Assembly: GCA_021234155.1 (NCBI GenBank)
Contig: JAJEKV010000053.1
Span: 2,712,077 to 2,776,076 of the forward strand
Source: Isoetes taiwanensis
Taxonomy: Eukaryota; Streptophyta; Lycopodiopsida; Isoetales; Isoetaceae
Direction: 5' to 3'
DNA: 64,000 bases
This document shows, piece after piece, positions 1 to 13,265 of the stretch. The position numbers and the translations under genes are program-made. Positions within the stretch are counted from its first letter, which is position 1. The number at the start of each line of letters is the position of its first letter. The notes under the pieces were generated by a model. It was not told the DNA's origin, did no database searches, and was given only the letters and a program-made list of their open reading frames with translations.

Positions 1-3000
1 TGTGCATTTTGGTCGAGGGTTCCAAACCTTGCCAATGTATGTTTATCTTTGGGAGTTAGTTCTTGGGGAGTTATCTGATGATGATCCCGGCGTGGTAGAA
101 CTTAAGCCTATCACGTGTGTCCTCCACTTTAGTAGCAGAAAGCGATGGGATATAGCTAGCTAGTCTAGCATGGACCTTAAACAAAAATAAAAAATGCTAG
201 AAGTGACTTCCTGAAGTAGAATATCCGCCTACAAAGTGTGCATGAGCAAAAGTTTGCCCAACCGGATGTGTGGTGAGTTGAGTATAGGCCTATTAATGCC
301 AATAAATGTGCATTTGGTCGAGGGTTCAAACCTTGCCAATGTATGTTTATCTTTAGGAGTTAGTTCTTGGGGTTATCTGATGATGATCCAAGCGTGGTAG
401 AACTTAAAAGCCTATCGTGTCCTCCACTTTAGCAGGCTGCTTGCCAAAGGCAGTGGGATACTCAACTAGCTAGTCTAGCATGGACCTTAAACAAAATAAA
501 AATACTCCGTGACTTCCTAAAGTAGATGTCTACTACAAAGGAGGTATTGCATATGAGCAAAAGTTTTGCCCAGGATGTGTGGTGAGTTGGTATAGGCCTA
601 GTAATGCCAAAATAAATGTGCATTTGGTCGAGGGGGTTCAAACCTTATGCCAATGTATGTTTATCTTTGGGAGTTGATTCTTGGGGTTATCGATGATGAT
701 CCCAGCCGTGGTAGGGCAAAAGCCTATCACGATGTCCTCCACTTTAGGCTGCCTTAAAGCGATGGATATAACTAGCTAGTCTATGGACAATAAACAAAAT
801 AAAAATACCGTGACTTCTAAAGGCGGGAGAACCATCACCTACAAAGTGTGCATGTAGGCAAAGTTTTATATGAGGATGTGTGGTGAGAGTTGGTATAGGC
901 ACAAAGCCAATGCCAAAATAAATATTGCGCATTTAATTAGAGTTCAAACCTTGCCAATGTATGTTTATCTTTAGGAGTTGATTCTTGGGGGTTATCACGA
1001 TGATGATCCCGACATTGAGTAGAACTTAAAAGCCTATCGTGTCCTCCCTTTGGGCTGCTTGTAAAGTGGAATATAACTAGCTAGTCTAGCATGGACCTTA
1101 AACAAAAATAAAAATACCGTGACTTCCCTAGAAGTGAGATATCCACGCCTACAAAGTGTCACATGTAAGGCGGATTTGCCCAGCGGATGTGTGGTGAGTT
1201 GGTATAGGCTAGTAATGCCAAAATAAATGTGCATTTGGTCGAGGGGTTCAAACCTTGCCAATGTATGTTATCTTTGGGAGTTAGTTCTTTGAGGTTGCTC
1301 GATGATGATCCCAGAAGCGTGAGTAGAACTTAAAGCCTATCACGTGTCCTCCCACTTTGGGCTGTAGCAAAGCTTGATGGGACTCTCTTCGCTAGTCTAG
1401 CATGGACCTTAAACAAAATAAAAAATACTCAAGTGACTTCTAAAGGCGGGAGATATCACATACAAAGTGTGCATGTAAAGGCAAAGTTTTGCCCATGGAT
1501 GTGGTGAGTTGGTATAGGCCTAGTAATGCCAAAATAAATGTGCATTTGATGGGGGTTTCAAGCCTGCCAATGTATGTTTATCTTTGGGAGTTAGTTCTTG
1601 AGGTTACTCGATGATAATCCCAGTGGTAGAACTTAAAAGCTATATTCCATACACTGACAGGCGATGGGATATCTCAACTAACTAATACAGCGTAGATAAG
1701 CAAAATAAAAAATACCGTGACCTAAGATATCCACACTACAAAGTGTGCATGTAAAGGCAAAAGTTTTGCCGGATGCAATGGTGAGTTGGTATAGGCGCAG
1801 TAATGCCAAAATAAATGTCGTTTGAATTAGGGTTCAAACCTTCGCCATGTATGTTTATCTTTGGGAGTTAGTTCTGCTTGGGGTGCTCTGATGATGATCC
1901 AGAAGCGTGGTAGAACTTAAAAGCCTATCATCCTCCACTTTAGGCTGCCGCAAAGCAGTGGGATATAACTAGCTAGTCTAGCATGGATAATAGAAAACAA
2001 AATAAAAAATACTTTCGTGACTTCCCTAAAGTGGGGAGATATCCACGCCTCTGGTGTGCATGTAAAGGCAAAAGTTTTTGCCCAACGGATGTGTGTGGTG
2101 AGTTGGTATAGGCCTAGTAATGCCAAAATAAATGTGCATTTGGTCGAGTTTCAAGCCTTGCCAATGTATGTTTATCTTTGGGAGTTGATTCTGCGGGGTT
2201 ATCGATGATGATCCCAAATGGTAAAGGGCAAAACTATCGTGTCCTCCCTTTTAGTGCATAAATGATGGGATATAACTAGCTAGTCTAGCATGGACTGTAA
2301 AATAAAAAACACTAGAAGTGACTTCCCTAAAATGAGAGATATCCACCTTCAAGTGTACATGTAAGGTAAAAGTTTGCTAGCGGATGTGTGGTGAGTTGGT
2401 ATAGGCCTAGTAATGCCAAAATAAATGTGCATTTGGTGGGGGTTCAAACCTTGCCAATGTATGTTTATCTTTGGGATTTAGTTCTTGAGATTCTCTGATG
2501 ATGATCCCCGTGATGGTAGAACTTAAAGCCTATCGTGTTTTTCCACTGGCTGCATGAAACGTGGGATATAACTAGCTAGTCTAGCATATATAAAAATAAA
2601 AAATACTTTTAGAAATTTGACACCACACAAAAGAGTAGGAGATATCCTTACAAAGTGTGCATATGGAGGCCAAAAGTTTTGCCCAAGCGGATGTGTGGTG
2701 GTTAGTATAGGCCTAGTAATGCCAAAATAAATGTGCATTTGGTGGGGTTCAAACCTTGCCAATGTATGTTTATCTTTGGGAGTTAGTTCTTGGGGTTATC
2801 TGATGATGATCCGGCGTGAGTAGAACTTAAAAGCCTATCGTGTGTCACTCCACTTTATTTTACATAAGGCGATGGGATATAACTAGCTAGTCTAGCATGG
2901 ACCTTAAACAAAAATAAAAAATACTCGTGACTTCCTAAAGGCGGGAGATATCACGCCTACAAAGTGTGCATATGAGCAAAGTTTTGCCCAACGGATGTGG

Positions 3001-6000
3001 TGAGTGGTATAGGCCCTAGTAATGCCAAAATAAATGTGCATTTGGTCAGGGGTTCAAACCTTGCCAATGTATGTTTATCTTTGGGAGTTAGTTCTTGGGG
3101 TTGCTCAGTGATGATCCCGACGTGAGGTAGAACTTAAGCTATCGTGTCATCCCACTTTAGGCTGCCGCTTGAAAAGCGTGGGATATAATAGCTAGTCTAG
3201 CATGGACCTTAAACAAAATAAAAAATACTGAAGTGACTTCCTAAAACGGGATATCCCTGCCTACAAAGTGTGCATGTAAGGCAAAGTTTTGCCCAGGATG
3301 TGTGGTAGTTTAGTATGGCCTAGTAATGCCAAAATAAATGTGCATTCCCAGTCGGGGTTTCAAACCTTGCCAATGTATGTTTTATCTTTGGGAGTTGATT
3401 CTTGGGGTTATCACGATGATGATCCAGGCGTGGTAGAACTTAAAAGCCTATCACGTGTGTCCTCCACTTTGAGCTGCTTGGCTTGATGGGATCTCTTCAA
3501 CTGATCTAGCATGGTTGTAAACAAAAATAAAAATACTTCGTGACTTCTAAGGCGGAATCACGCCTACAAGTGTGCATGTAAGGCAAAAGTTTTGCCATAG
3601 GATGTGTGGTGAGTTGGTATAGGCCTAGTATTGCCAAAATAAATGTGCATTTAATTAGGGGTTCAAACTTGCCAATGTATGTTTATCTTTGGGAGTTGGA
3701 TTCTCTTGAGGGTTATCGATGATGATGATCCACGGCGTGGTAGAACTTAAAAGCCTATCGTGTCCTCCCACTGGCTGCCGCGTGGGATATAGCTAGCTAG
3801 TCTAGCATGGACCCAGCAACAAAAAATAAAATACTACGTGATGACAAAGTGGGAGATATCTGCTAGGAGGTATGCATGTAAAGGCAAAAGTTTTGCCCAG
3901 CGGATGTGTGGTGAGGTTGGTATAGGCCTAGTAATGCCAAAATAAATGTGTGCATTTGGTCGGGGTTCAAACCTTGCCAATATTTATCTTTGGGAGTTAG
4001 TTCTTGAGGTTATCGATGGTGATCCAGAGCGTGAGTAGGAACTTAAAAGCCTATCGTGTCCTCCACTTTAGGCTGCCCGAAAGCGATGGGATATAGCTAG
4101 CTAGTCTAGCATGGACCTTAAACAAGAAAATAAAAATACCGTGACTTCTAAGGCGGGAGATACCCTGCCACAAAGTGTGCATGTAAGGCAAAAGTTTTGT
4201 AGGTCGTGGTGAGTTGGTATAGGCCTAGTAATGCCAAAATAAATGTGCATTTGGTGGGGGGTTCAAACCTTGCCAATGTATGTTTATCTTTGGGAGTTGG
4301 ATTCTTTGAGGTTATCGATGATGATCCCGGCGATGGTAGGAACTTAAAAGCCTATCTGATGTCCTCCACTAGGCACTTGCCAAAGGCGATGGGATATAAT
4401 AGCTAGTCTAGCATGGACCTTAAACAAAAATAAAATGCTAAGTGACTTCCTAAAGGCGGAGATATCACGCCTACAAAGGAGTGTGCATGTAAGGCCAAAA
4501 GTTTTGCCCAGCAGTGTGTGTGGTGGCGAGTTGGTATAGGCCTAGTAATGCCAAAATAAATGTGCATTTGGTCAGGGTTCAAACCTTGCCAATGTATGTT
4601 TATCTTTTGGGAGTTAGTTCTTGGGGTTATCATGATGATGATCCCACAGGCGTGGTAGGGTACAAAACCTATCGCATTCTCACTTTTGGTAGCAAAGGCG
4701 GTGGGGGATATAACTAGCTAATCTATGGACGCCAACAAAAATAAAAATACTGGTGACTTCCTAAAAGGCGGAGATATCCACGCCTACAAAGTGTGCATGT
4801 AAGGCAAAAGTTTTAGCGGATGTGTGGTGAGTTGGTATAGGCTTTGAAGTATTAATGCCAAAATAAATGTGCATTTGGTGAGGTTCCAAGCCTTGCCAAT
4901 GTATTTTATCTTTGGGAGTTAGTTCTTGGGGTTATCGATGATGATCCCAAATGGTAGAACTTAAAAGCCTATCACGTGTCTTCCACTTTAGCTGCATGGC
5001 TTGATGAGTGGGATATAACTAGCTAGCTAGTTAGCATGGACCTTAAACAAAAATAAAAATACCGTGACTTCCCTAAATTATCCGCCTACAAAGTGTGCGT
5101 GTAAAGGCAAAAGTTTGCCCAACGGATGTATTGGTGGCAGTTGGTATAGGCCTAGTAATACCCATAAATGTGCATTTGGTGGGGTTCAAACCTTGCCGGC
5201 ATGTTTTATCTTTGGGAGTTGATTCTTGGGGTTATCACGATGATGATCCCGACGTGGTAGAACTAAAGCCTATCGTGTCCTCCACTTTGGCTGCCCGCCA
5301 AAGCGTGGGACCTCAACTAGCTAGTCTAGCATGGACCTTAAACAAAATAAAAATACTCGTGACTTCCTAAAGGCGGGAGAATATCACCTTTATAAAAATA
5401 CTCGTGACTTCTAAAGCGGAGATATCTGCCTACAAAGTGTCATGTAAGGCAAAAGTTTTGCCCAGCCGGATGTGTGAGTTGAGTATAGGCCTAATGCCAA
5501 AATAAATGTGCATTTGGTGGGGTTCAAACCTTGCCAATGTATGTTTCTTTGGGAAGTTGATTCTTGAGATTTATCACGATGATGATCCCACAGGCTGATG
5601 GTAGAACTTAAAGCTATCGTGTCCTCCCTTTAGGCTGCCTTGAAGCGATGGGATATAACTAGCTAGTCTAGCATGGACTAAACAAAAATAAAAAATACCG
5701 TGACTTCCTAAAGCGGGAGATATCCTGCCTACAAAGTGTGCATGTAAAGGCAAAAGTTTTGCCCAACGGATGCAATGGTGAGTTGGTATAGGCTAAGTAA
5801 TGCCAAAATAAATGTGCATTTAATTAGGGGTTCAAACCTTGCCAATGTATGTTTATCTTTGGGAGTTGGATCTTGGTTATCTGATGATCCCAGAAGCGTG
5901 GTAAGAACTTAAAAGCTATCACGGTGTCCTCCCACTTTAAGGCTGCCCATGAGGCGGTGGGATATAACTAGCTAGTCTAGCATGGACCTTAAACAAAAAT

Positions 6001-9000
6001 AACGTGACTTCTAAAGGCGGGAGATATCACCTTACAAAGTGTGCATGTAAGTAGTTTTGCCCAGCAGGATGTGTGGTGAGTTGGTATAGGCCTAGTAATG
6101 CCAAAATAAATGTGCATTTGGTCAGGAGGTTCAAACCTTGCCAATGTATGTTTATCTTTGGGAGTTGGTCACTGGGGTTATCGATGATGATCGGCGTGGT
6201 AGAACTTAAAAGCCTATCGTGTCCTCCACTTTATTTCCCTTGAAGCAGTGGGACTCTCTTCAACTAGTCTAGCATGGACCTTAAACAAAAATAAAAATGC
6301 TGCATTGACTTCCTAAAATGGGAGATATCACGCCTACAAAGTGTGCATGTAAGGCAAAGAAGTTTTGCCCAGCGGATGTGTTGAGTTGGTATGGTAGTAA
6401 TGCGAAAATAAATGTGCATTTTAATTGGGGTTCAAACCTTGCCAATATGCTTATCTTTGGGAGTTGGTTCTTGGGGTTATCACGATGATGATCCCGTGGT
6501 AAGGCAAAGCTATCGTGTCCTCACTTTAGGCTGCTTAAAGCAGTGGGATATAACTAGCTAGTCTAGCATGGACCTTAAACAAAAATAAAAAATACCATTG
6601 ACTTCCTAGGCGGGAGATATCTGCCCTATAAAATACTCGTGACTTCTAAGTGAGAGATATCACATACCACAAAGAGATGTGCATGTAAGGCAAAGTTTTT
6701 AGCGGATGTGTGGTGAGTTGGTATAGGCCTAAGTAATGCAAAATAAATGTGCATTTGGTGGGGTTCAAACCTTGCCGATGTATGTTTATCTTTTGGGAGT
6801 TAGTTCAGGGTTATCGATGATGATCCCGGCGTGGTAGAACTTAAGCCTATCGTGTCCTCCACTTTAGTGCCTTGAAGCGATGGATATAACTAGCTAGTCT
6901 AGCATGGACCTTAAAGCAAAATAAAAATGCACAAATGACTTCTAAGAAGTGGGAGATATCCACATACAAAGTGTGCATGTGAGCAAAAGTTTTGCCCATA
7001 CCGGATGTGTGGTGAGGTTGGTATAGGCCTAATGTGCAAAATAAATGTGCATTTTAATTAGGAGTTCAAACCTTGCCAATGTATGTTTATCTTTGGGAGT
7101 TGATTCTTGAGGTTATCGATGATGATCCGACGTGGTAGAGACAAAAGCTTTATCGTGTCCTCCACTTTGGCTGCCACTTAGTGATGGGATACTCAACTAG
7201 CTAGTCTAGCATGGACCTTAAACAAAAATAAAATACTAGAAGTGACTTCCTAAAGGCGGGGAGATATCACACTTACAAAGTGTGCATGTAAGGCAAAAGT
7301 TTTGCCCAACCCGGATATGGTGAGAGTTGGTACTAGGCCTAGTAATGCCAAAATAAATGTGCGGCAGTGGGGGTTCAAACCTTGCCAATGTATGTTTATC
7401 TTTGGGAGTTGATTCTTGAGGGTTATCGATGATGATCCCCGGCGTGGTAGAACTTAAAAGCCTATCACGTGTCCTCCACTTTAACCACTTAAAGCCTTTG
7501 ATGGGATATAGCTAGCTAGTCTAGCATGGACCTTAAACAAAAATAAAAAATACTTCGTGACTTCCAAGAAGTAGGAGATATCACCTACAAAGGGAATGTG
7601 CATGTAAAGGCAAAAGTTTTTGCCCATGGATGTGTGGTGAGTTGGTATAGGCCTAGCAAGTAATGCCAAAATAAATGTGCATTTGAGTGGGGGTTCAAAC
7701 CTTGCCAATGTATGTTTATCTTTGGGAGTTTTGTTCTTTGGGGTTATCACGATGATGATCCCAGGCGATGGTAGAACTTAAAACCTATCATTATCCTCCA
7801 CTTTGGCTGCCCATGAAGGCTTGATGGGATATAACTAGCTAATAGTCTAGCATGGACCTTAAACAAAAATAAAAATACTGTTTCGTGACTTCTAAAGTAG
7901 GAGATATCCTGCCTACAAAGTGTGCATGTAAGGCAAAAGTTTGCCCAGGATGTGTGTTGAGAGTTGGTATAGGCCTAGTAATGCCAAAAGAATAAGTATT
8001 GCATTTGGTCAAGGGTTCAAACCTTGCCAATGTATGTTTATCTTTGGGAGTTGATTCTTGGGGTTATCTGATGATGATCGACGTGAGTAGAACTTAAAAG
8101 CCTATATCACGTGTCCTCACTTTAGGCTGCCATGGCGATGGGATCTCAACTAGCTAGTCTATGGACTATGCTCAAAAATAAAAATACCATTGACTTCCTA
8201 GGCGGAGATATCCTGCCACAAAAGTGTGCATGTAAAGGTAAAGTTTTGCCAGCGGATGTGTGGTGAGTTGGTATAGGCCTAGTAATGCCAAAATAAATGT
8301 GCATTTGGTGGGGTTCAAACCTTTGCCAATGTATGTTTATCTTTTGGGAGTTGATTCTTGGGGTTATCGATGATGATCGGCGTGGTAGGAGCAAAAGCCT
8401 ATCACGTGTCCTCCACTTTAGTTCTTAAAGGCAGTGGGATATAGCTAGCTAGTCTAGCATGGACCTTAAACAAAAATAAAAAATACTCGTGACTTCCTAA
8501 GGCGGGAGATATCCTGCCTACAAAGTGTGCATGTAAGGCAAAAGTTTTGCCCAACGGATGTGTGGTGAGTTGGTATAGGCCTAGTAATGCCAAAATAAAT
8601 GTGCATTTGGTCAGGGGTTCAAACCTTGCCAATGTATGTTTATCTTTGGGAGTTGATTCTTGGGGTTATCGATGATGATCCCGGCGTGGTAGAACTTAAA
8701 AAGCCTATCGTGTCCTCCACTTTAGGCTGCCCAAAGGCAGTGGGATATAACTAGCTAGTCTAGCATGGACCTTAAACAAAAATAAAAATACTAAGTGACT
8801 TCCTAAAGGCGGGAGATATCCTGCCTACAAAGTGTGCATGTAAGGCAAAAGTTTTGCCCAACGGATGTGTGGTGAGTTGGTATAGGCCTAGTAATGCCAA
8901 AATAAATGTGCATTTGGTCAGGGTTCAAACCTTGCCAATGTATGTTTATCTTTGGGAGTTGATTCTTGGGGTTATCGATGATGATCCCAAAGCGTGGTAG

Positions 9001-11515
9001 AACTTAAAAGCCTATCGTGTCCTCCACTTTGGCTGCCGCCAAGCGATGGGATATAACTAGCTAGTCTAGCATGGACCTTAAACAAAAATAAAAAATACTG
9101 CGTGACTTCCTAAAAGGCGGGAGATATCCACGCCTACAAAGTGTGCATGTAAGGCAAAAGTTTTGCCCAGCGGATGTGTGGTGAGTTGGTATAGGCCTAG
9201 TAATGCCAAAATAAATGTGCATTTGGTCGGGGTTCAAACCTTGCCAATGTATGTTTATCTTTGGGAGTTAGTTCTTGGGGTTATCGATGATGATCCCGGC
9301 GTGGTTATCCCGGCGTGGTAGAACTTAAAAGCCTATCGTGTCCTCCACTTTGGCTGCCGCCAAAGGCGATGGGATATAACTAGCTAGTCTAGCATGGACC
9401 TTAAACAAAAATAAAAATACTTGTGACTTCCTAAAGCGGGAGATATCACACTTACAAAGTGTGCATGTAAGGCAAAAGTTTTGCCCAGCGGATGTGTGGT
9501 GAGTTGGTATAGGCCTAGTAATGCCAAAATAAATGTGCATTTGGTCAAGGGTTCAAACCTTGCCAATGTATGTTTATCTTTGGGAGTTGATTCTTGGGGT
9601 TATCACGATGATGATCCCGGCGTGGTAGAACTTAAAAGCCTATCACGTGTCCTCCACTTTGGTTGCCGCCAAAGGCGATGGGATATAACTAGCTAGTCTA
9701 GCATGGACCTTAAACAAAAATAAAAATACTAAGTGACTTCCCTAAAAGTGGAGATATCCACACCAAAAGTGTGCATGTAAGGCAAAAGTTTTGCCCAGCG
9801 GATGTGTGGTGAGTTGGTATAGGCCTAGTAATGCCAAAATAAATGTGCATTTGGTGGGGGGTTCAAACCTTGCCAATGTATGTTTATCTTTGGGAGTTAG
9901 TTCTTGGGGTTATCGATGATGATCCCGGCGTGGTAGAACTTAAAAACCTATCGTGTCCTCCACTTTGGTTTGCCCAAAAATAAAAAATACGATGGGATAT
10001 AACTAGCTAGTCTAGCATGGACCTTAAACAAAAATAAAAAAATACATTTGGTGACTTCCTAAAAGTTGGTTCTTGGGAGATATCCACCCGCCTACAAAGT
10101 GTGCATGTAAGGCAAAGTTTTGCCCAAAATAAAAATACGGATGTGTGGTGAGTTGGTATAGGCCTAGTAATGCCAAAATAAATGTGCATTTGGTCATGGG
10201 TTCAAACCTTGCCAATGTATGTTTATCTTTGGGGGAGTTAGTTCTTGGGGTTATCGATGATGATCCCCGGCGTGGTAGAACTTAAAAGCCTATCGTGTCC
10301 TCCACTTTGGGCTGCCCGCAAAGCGATGGGATATAACTAGCTAGTCTAGCATGGACCTTAAACAAAATAAAAATACTAAAGTGACTTCCTAAAAGGCGGG
10401 AGATATCCGCCTACAAAGTGTGCATGTAAGGCAAAAGTTTTGCCCAGCGGATGTGTGGTGAGTTGGTATAGGCCTAGTAATGCCAAAATAAATGTGCATT
10501 TGGTGGGGGGGTTCAAACCTTGCCAATGTATGTTTATCTTTGGGAGTTGATTCTTGGGGTTATCACGATGATGATCCCGGCGTGGTAGAACTTAAAAACC
10601 TATCGTGTCCTCCACTTTAGGCCCCCAAGGCGATGGGATATAACTAGCTAGTCTAGCATGGACCTTAAACAAAAATAAAAAAAATACTAGAGTGACTTCC
10701 TAAGGCGGGGAGATATCCACGCCTACAAAGTGTGCATGTAAGGCAAAAAAGTTTTGCCCAGCGGATGTGTGGTGAGTTGGTATAGGCCTAGTAATGCCAA
10801 AATAAATGTGCATTTGGTCGGGGGTTCAAACCTTGCCAATGTATGTTTATCTTTGGGAGTTGATTCTTGGGGTTATCGATGATGATCCCGACGTGGTAGA
10901 ACTTAAAAGCCTATCGTGTCCTCCACTTTGGCTGCCGCCAAAGCGAGTGGGATATAACTAGCTAGTCTAGCATGGACCTTAAACAAAAATAAAAAATACT
11001 GTGACTTCCTAAGGCGGAGATATCCACGCCTACAAAGTGTGCATGTAAGGCAAAAGTTTTTTTGCCCAACGGATGTGTGGTGAGTTGGTATAGGCCTAGT
11101 GATGCCAAAATAAATGTGCATTTGGTCAGGGGTTCAAACCTTGCCAATGTATGTTTATCTTTGGGAGTTGGTTACTGGGGTTATCGATGATGATCCCGGC
11201 GTGGTAGAACTTAAAAGCCTATCGTGTCCTCCACTTTAGGTAGCAAAAGCGATGGGATATAACTAGCTAGTCTAGCATGGACCTTAAACAAAAATAAAAA
11301 TACTAAGTGACTTCCTAAGGCGGGAGATATCCACGCCTACAAAGTATGCATGTAAGGCAAAGTTTTGCCCAGCGGATGTGTGGTGAGTTGGTATAGGCCT
11401 AAATGCCAAAAATAAATGTGCATTTGGTCAGGGGTTCAAACCTTGCCAATGTATGTTTATCTTTGGGAGTTGGTTCTTGGGGTTATCGATGATGATCCCC
11501 GGCGTGGTAGAACTT
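1..11515. repeat. Tandem satellite, ~310-bp monomer, ~37 copies
   Basis: The whole stretch is a head-to-tail array. The landmark CTAGTCTAGCATGGACC recurs about every 302-314 bp (for example near 9,067, 9,379, 9,692, 10,342, 10,650, 10,964 and 11,266). Monomers to the right of about 8,400 are nearly uniform, while those to the left carry many small indels. Each monomer contains TGGTGAGTTGG followed about 40 bp later by GGTTCAAACC, which resemble polymerase III A and B boxes, so the unit may derive from a tRNA-related SINE. Two monomers carry local partial duplications (about 5,345-5,420 and 6,575-6,665). All open frames here are recurrent shadows of the repeat; I see no gene. The array runs off the left edge. 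Confidence 0.97.
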
Positions 11516-13265
11516 TGGTGTTTTATTACCTTTTTTTTTTTTTTTTCCTTTGGTGGATTGGTTATGGCGTAGTTATGGTCGGGGTTATGATGGAGGATAT
11601 GACCATGGGCGTGGGGGTTATGGTTAAGTAGTGTGTATGGTGCGATGATTATAATGGTCGCCATGATTATAACACTTTTTGTCGTAGTGGATATGGGCGT
11701 GGTGGGTGGGTCACGTGGATATCAATCTAGATATCAATCTATTGTGTGTGAATATGTAGTGCGTGATGGTCATGGCATTGCAAGATGCTTTGATAGAAAA
11801 GAGGATGAAAGCGAGATATGGAAGCTAATTGTGTTAATCGTCCGTGATAGTGAGCGATTATGGTGTGGAAAGAACAATTGGACATCTGTACAAGCTAGTA
11901 CAAATGTTTTTTTAGATGCCGACAACATGATGATAGATTCGGTGTGCATCACGCTAATGATGGTATTGTGTGTTAAGCAATGGTGTTGAGCTTTGTTATG
12001 GTGTTGGGCATGTGTGTATACAGCATGTTCCTTATTCATGTGTTATTGTGTGTTTGCACTATGGTGTCAACTTCTACATATAGTGTTGGAATTTATTTCT
12101 TATATATATTGTTGAGCATTGATATTGTGTGTGGTATTGAAATATTAAGTTCTAACTTATAGTATTATCTTGAGTTTATATGGTGTTGTCTAGCTATTAT
12201 GTTTTACACTTTGTGCAATTTTTCATCTAGGTGCAACAACATATGGTATATAGAAAATCCTTGCTCAAAAATTACCATCCCTTGAAAATATGTTTTATAT
12301 GGGAGATGGCGATCGTCAACAAATTCTTGGTATTGGTGATCTACCATTCTGAGCTCATTCGAGAATTCATTTTTTTTTGTGGTGTTTTACATGTTCTTGC
12401 TTTACATCGTCATTTACTTTACGTTTCTCGATTAAGCGATGTTGGTATTCATCTTTACTTTGATGAGTTATTTTGCTACCTTTTTGAAAGATGGCTTAAT
12501 ACTTGAATGCTTGGCATCGCCATCCCAATTTATATGAGTACCGAATTACGGATGGTCTAATCTATGCTCTTCTTTGCCACATCGATGGAGATTTATGGCA
12601 TGGGCGCTTTTGTCATGCCTCTTTTTCAATCTTGTTGGACATGAAAGCGACATGGTGTGGATTAATGGCTTCTCGATGGATTCTCGGGCACTCTTGGCAC
12701 CATGTGAGGCTTGTGTACTTGGTAAGCCTTGTCGGCGTTCTTTTAATCATGTTGGACCTCGTGCATCTTCTATTTTGGAGTTGGTCCATATGGACCTTTG
12801 TGGACCATTGCCACGGTCACTTGGTGGTGCCATATATTTTCTCTTAATCATTGATGATTACTCCGTTATTCTTTCATCTTTTCTCTCAAGAAGAAATCGA
12901 TGTTTTCTCAGCGTTACGTAAGTGGAAGGCAATGGTGGAATTGCGGATGGATGTGCCCTTAAAAGCATTAGCGGTGACAATGGTGGTGAATTTAAGAATC
13001 ATGTATTTGACTCTTTTTTGTACTAATCTTTGGCATTACGAGAAATTCTGATTACCACATACACCACGACATAATGGAGTGGCGAGCGTAAAACGGGACC
13101 GTCTTGAATGCTATTGATTATGTTGCTTCATTACGGTTTAAATACACAATTTTGGGCTGAAGCGGCGAAATTTCTGGTTTATGTTCAAAATTGTATATCT
13201 TCTTCATCTGTCGCTGGTTTCACACCTTTTGAGATATGGTCTTGCAAGAAGCCCACAGTAGCACA
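11516..13265 (+). mobile_element. Decayed Copia (Ty1/copia) gag-integrase fragment
   Basis: Several plus-strand frames together read as part of a Copia polyprotein. A Gly/Arg/Tyr-rich gag tail lies at about 11,555-11,630. A zinc-knuckle relic at 11,747-11,788 has CX2CX4HX4C spacing with the second Cys replaced by Val. A protease-to-integrase linker (LLYVSRLSDVG) lies near 12,415-12,450. GAG-pre-integrase (LWHGRFCHAS, then CEACVLGKPCRRSF) spans about 12,590-12,745. The integrase start (HMDLCGPLPRSLGGAIYFLLIIDDYS) spans 12,785-12,862, continuing with GDNGGEFKNH near 12,975 and PHTPRHNGVA near 13,055. There are many frameshifts and stops. No reverse transcriptase or LTR is visible. It abuts the satellite through a T-run at about 11,530-11,547. 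It cannot be functional. Confidence 0.85.

Noticed and set aside
744..11147. Dozens of 60-90-codon open frames on both strands, many with a shared sequence such as MHIYFGITRPIPT
   Set aside because: They recur once per satellite monomer, drift in frame with each indel and have no domain. They are by-products of the repeat.
11428..11664. Minus-strand 78-codon frame with a poly-Lys stretch and His-rich start
   Set aside because: The lysines are the complement of a T-run and the rest is antisense to satellite and Copia gag Gly-rich sequence.
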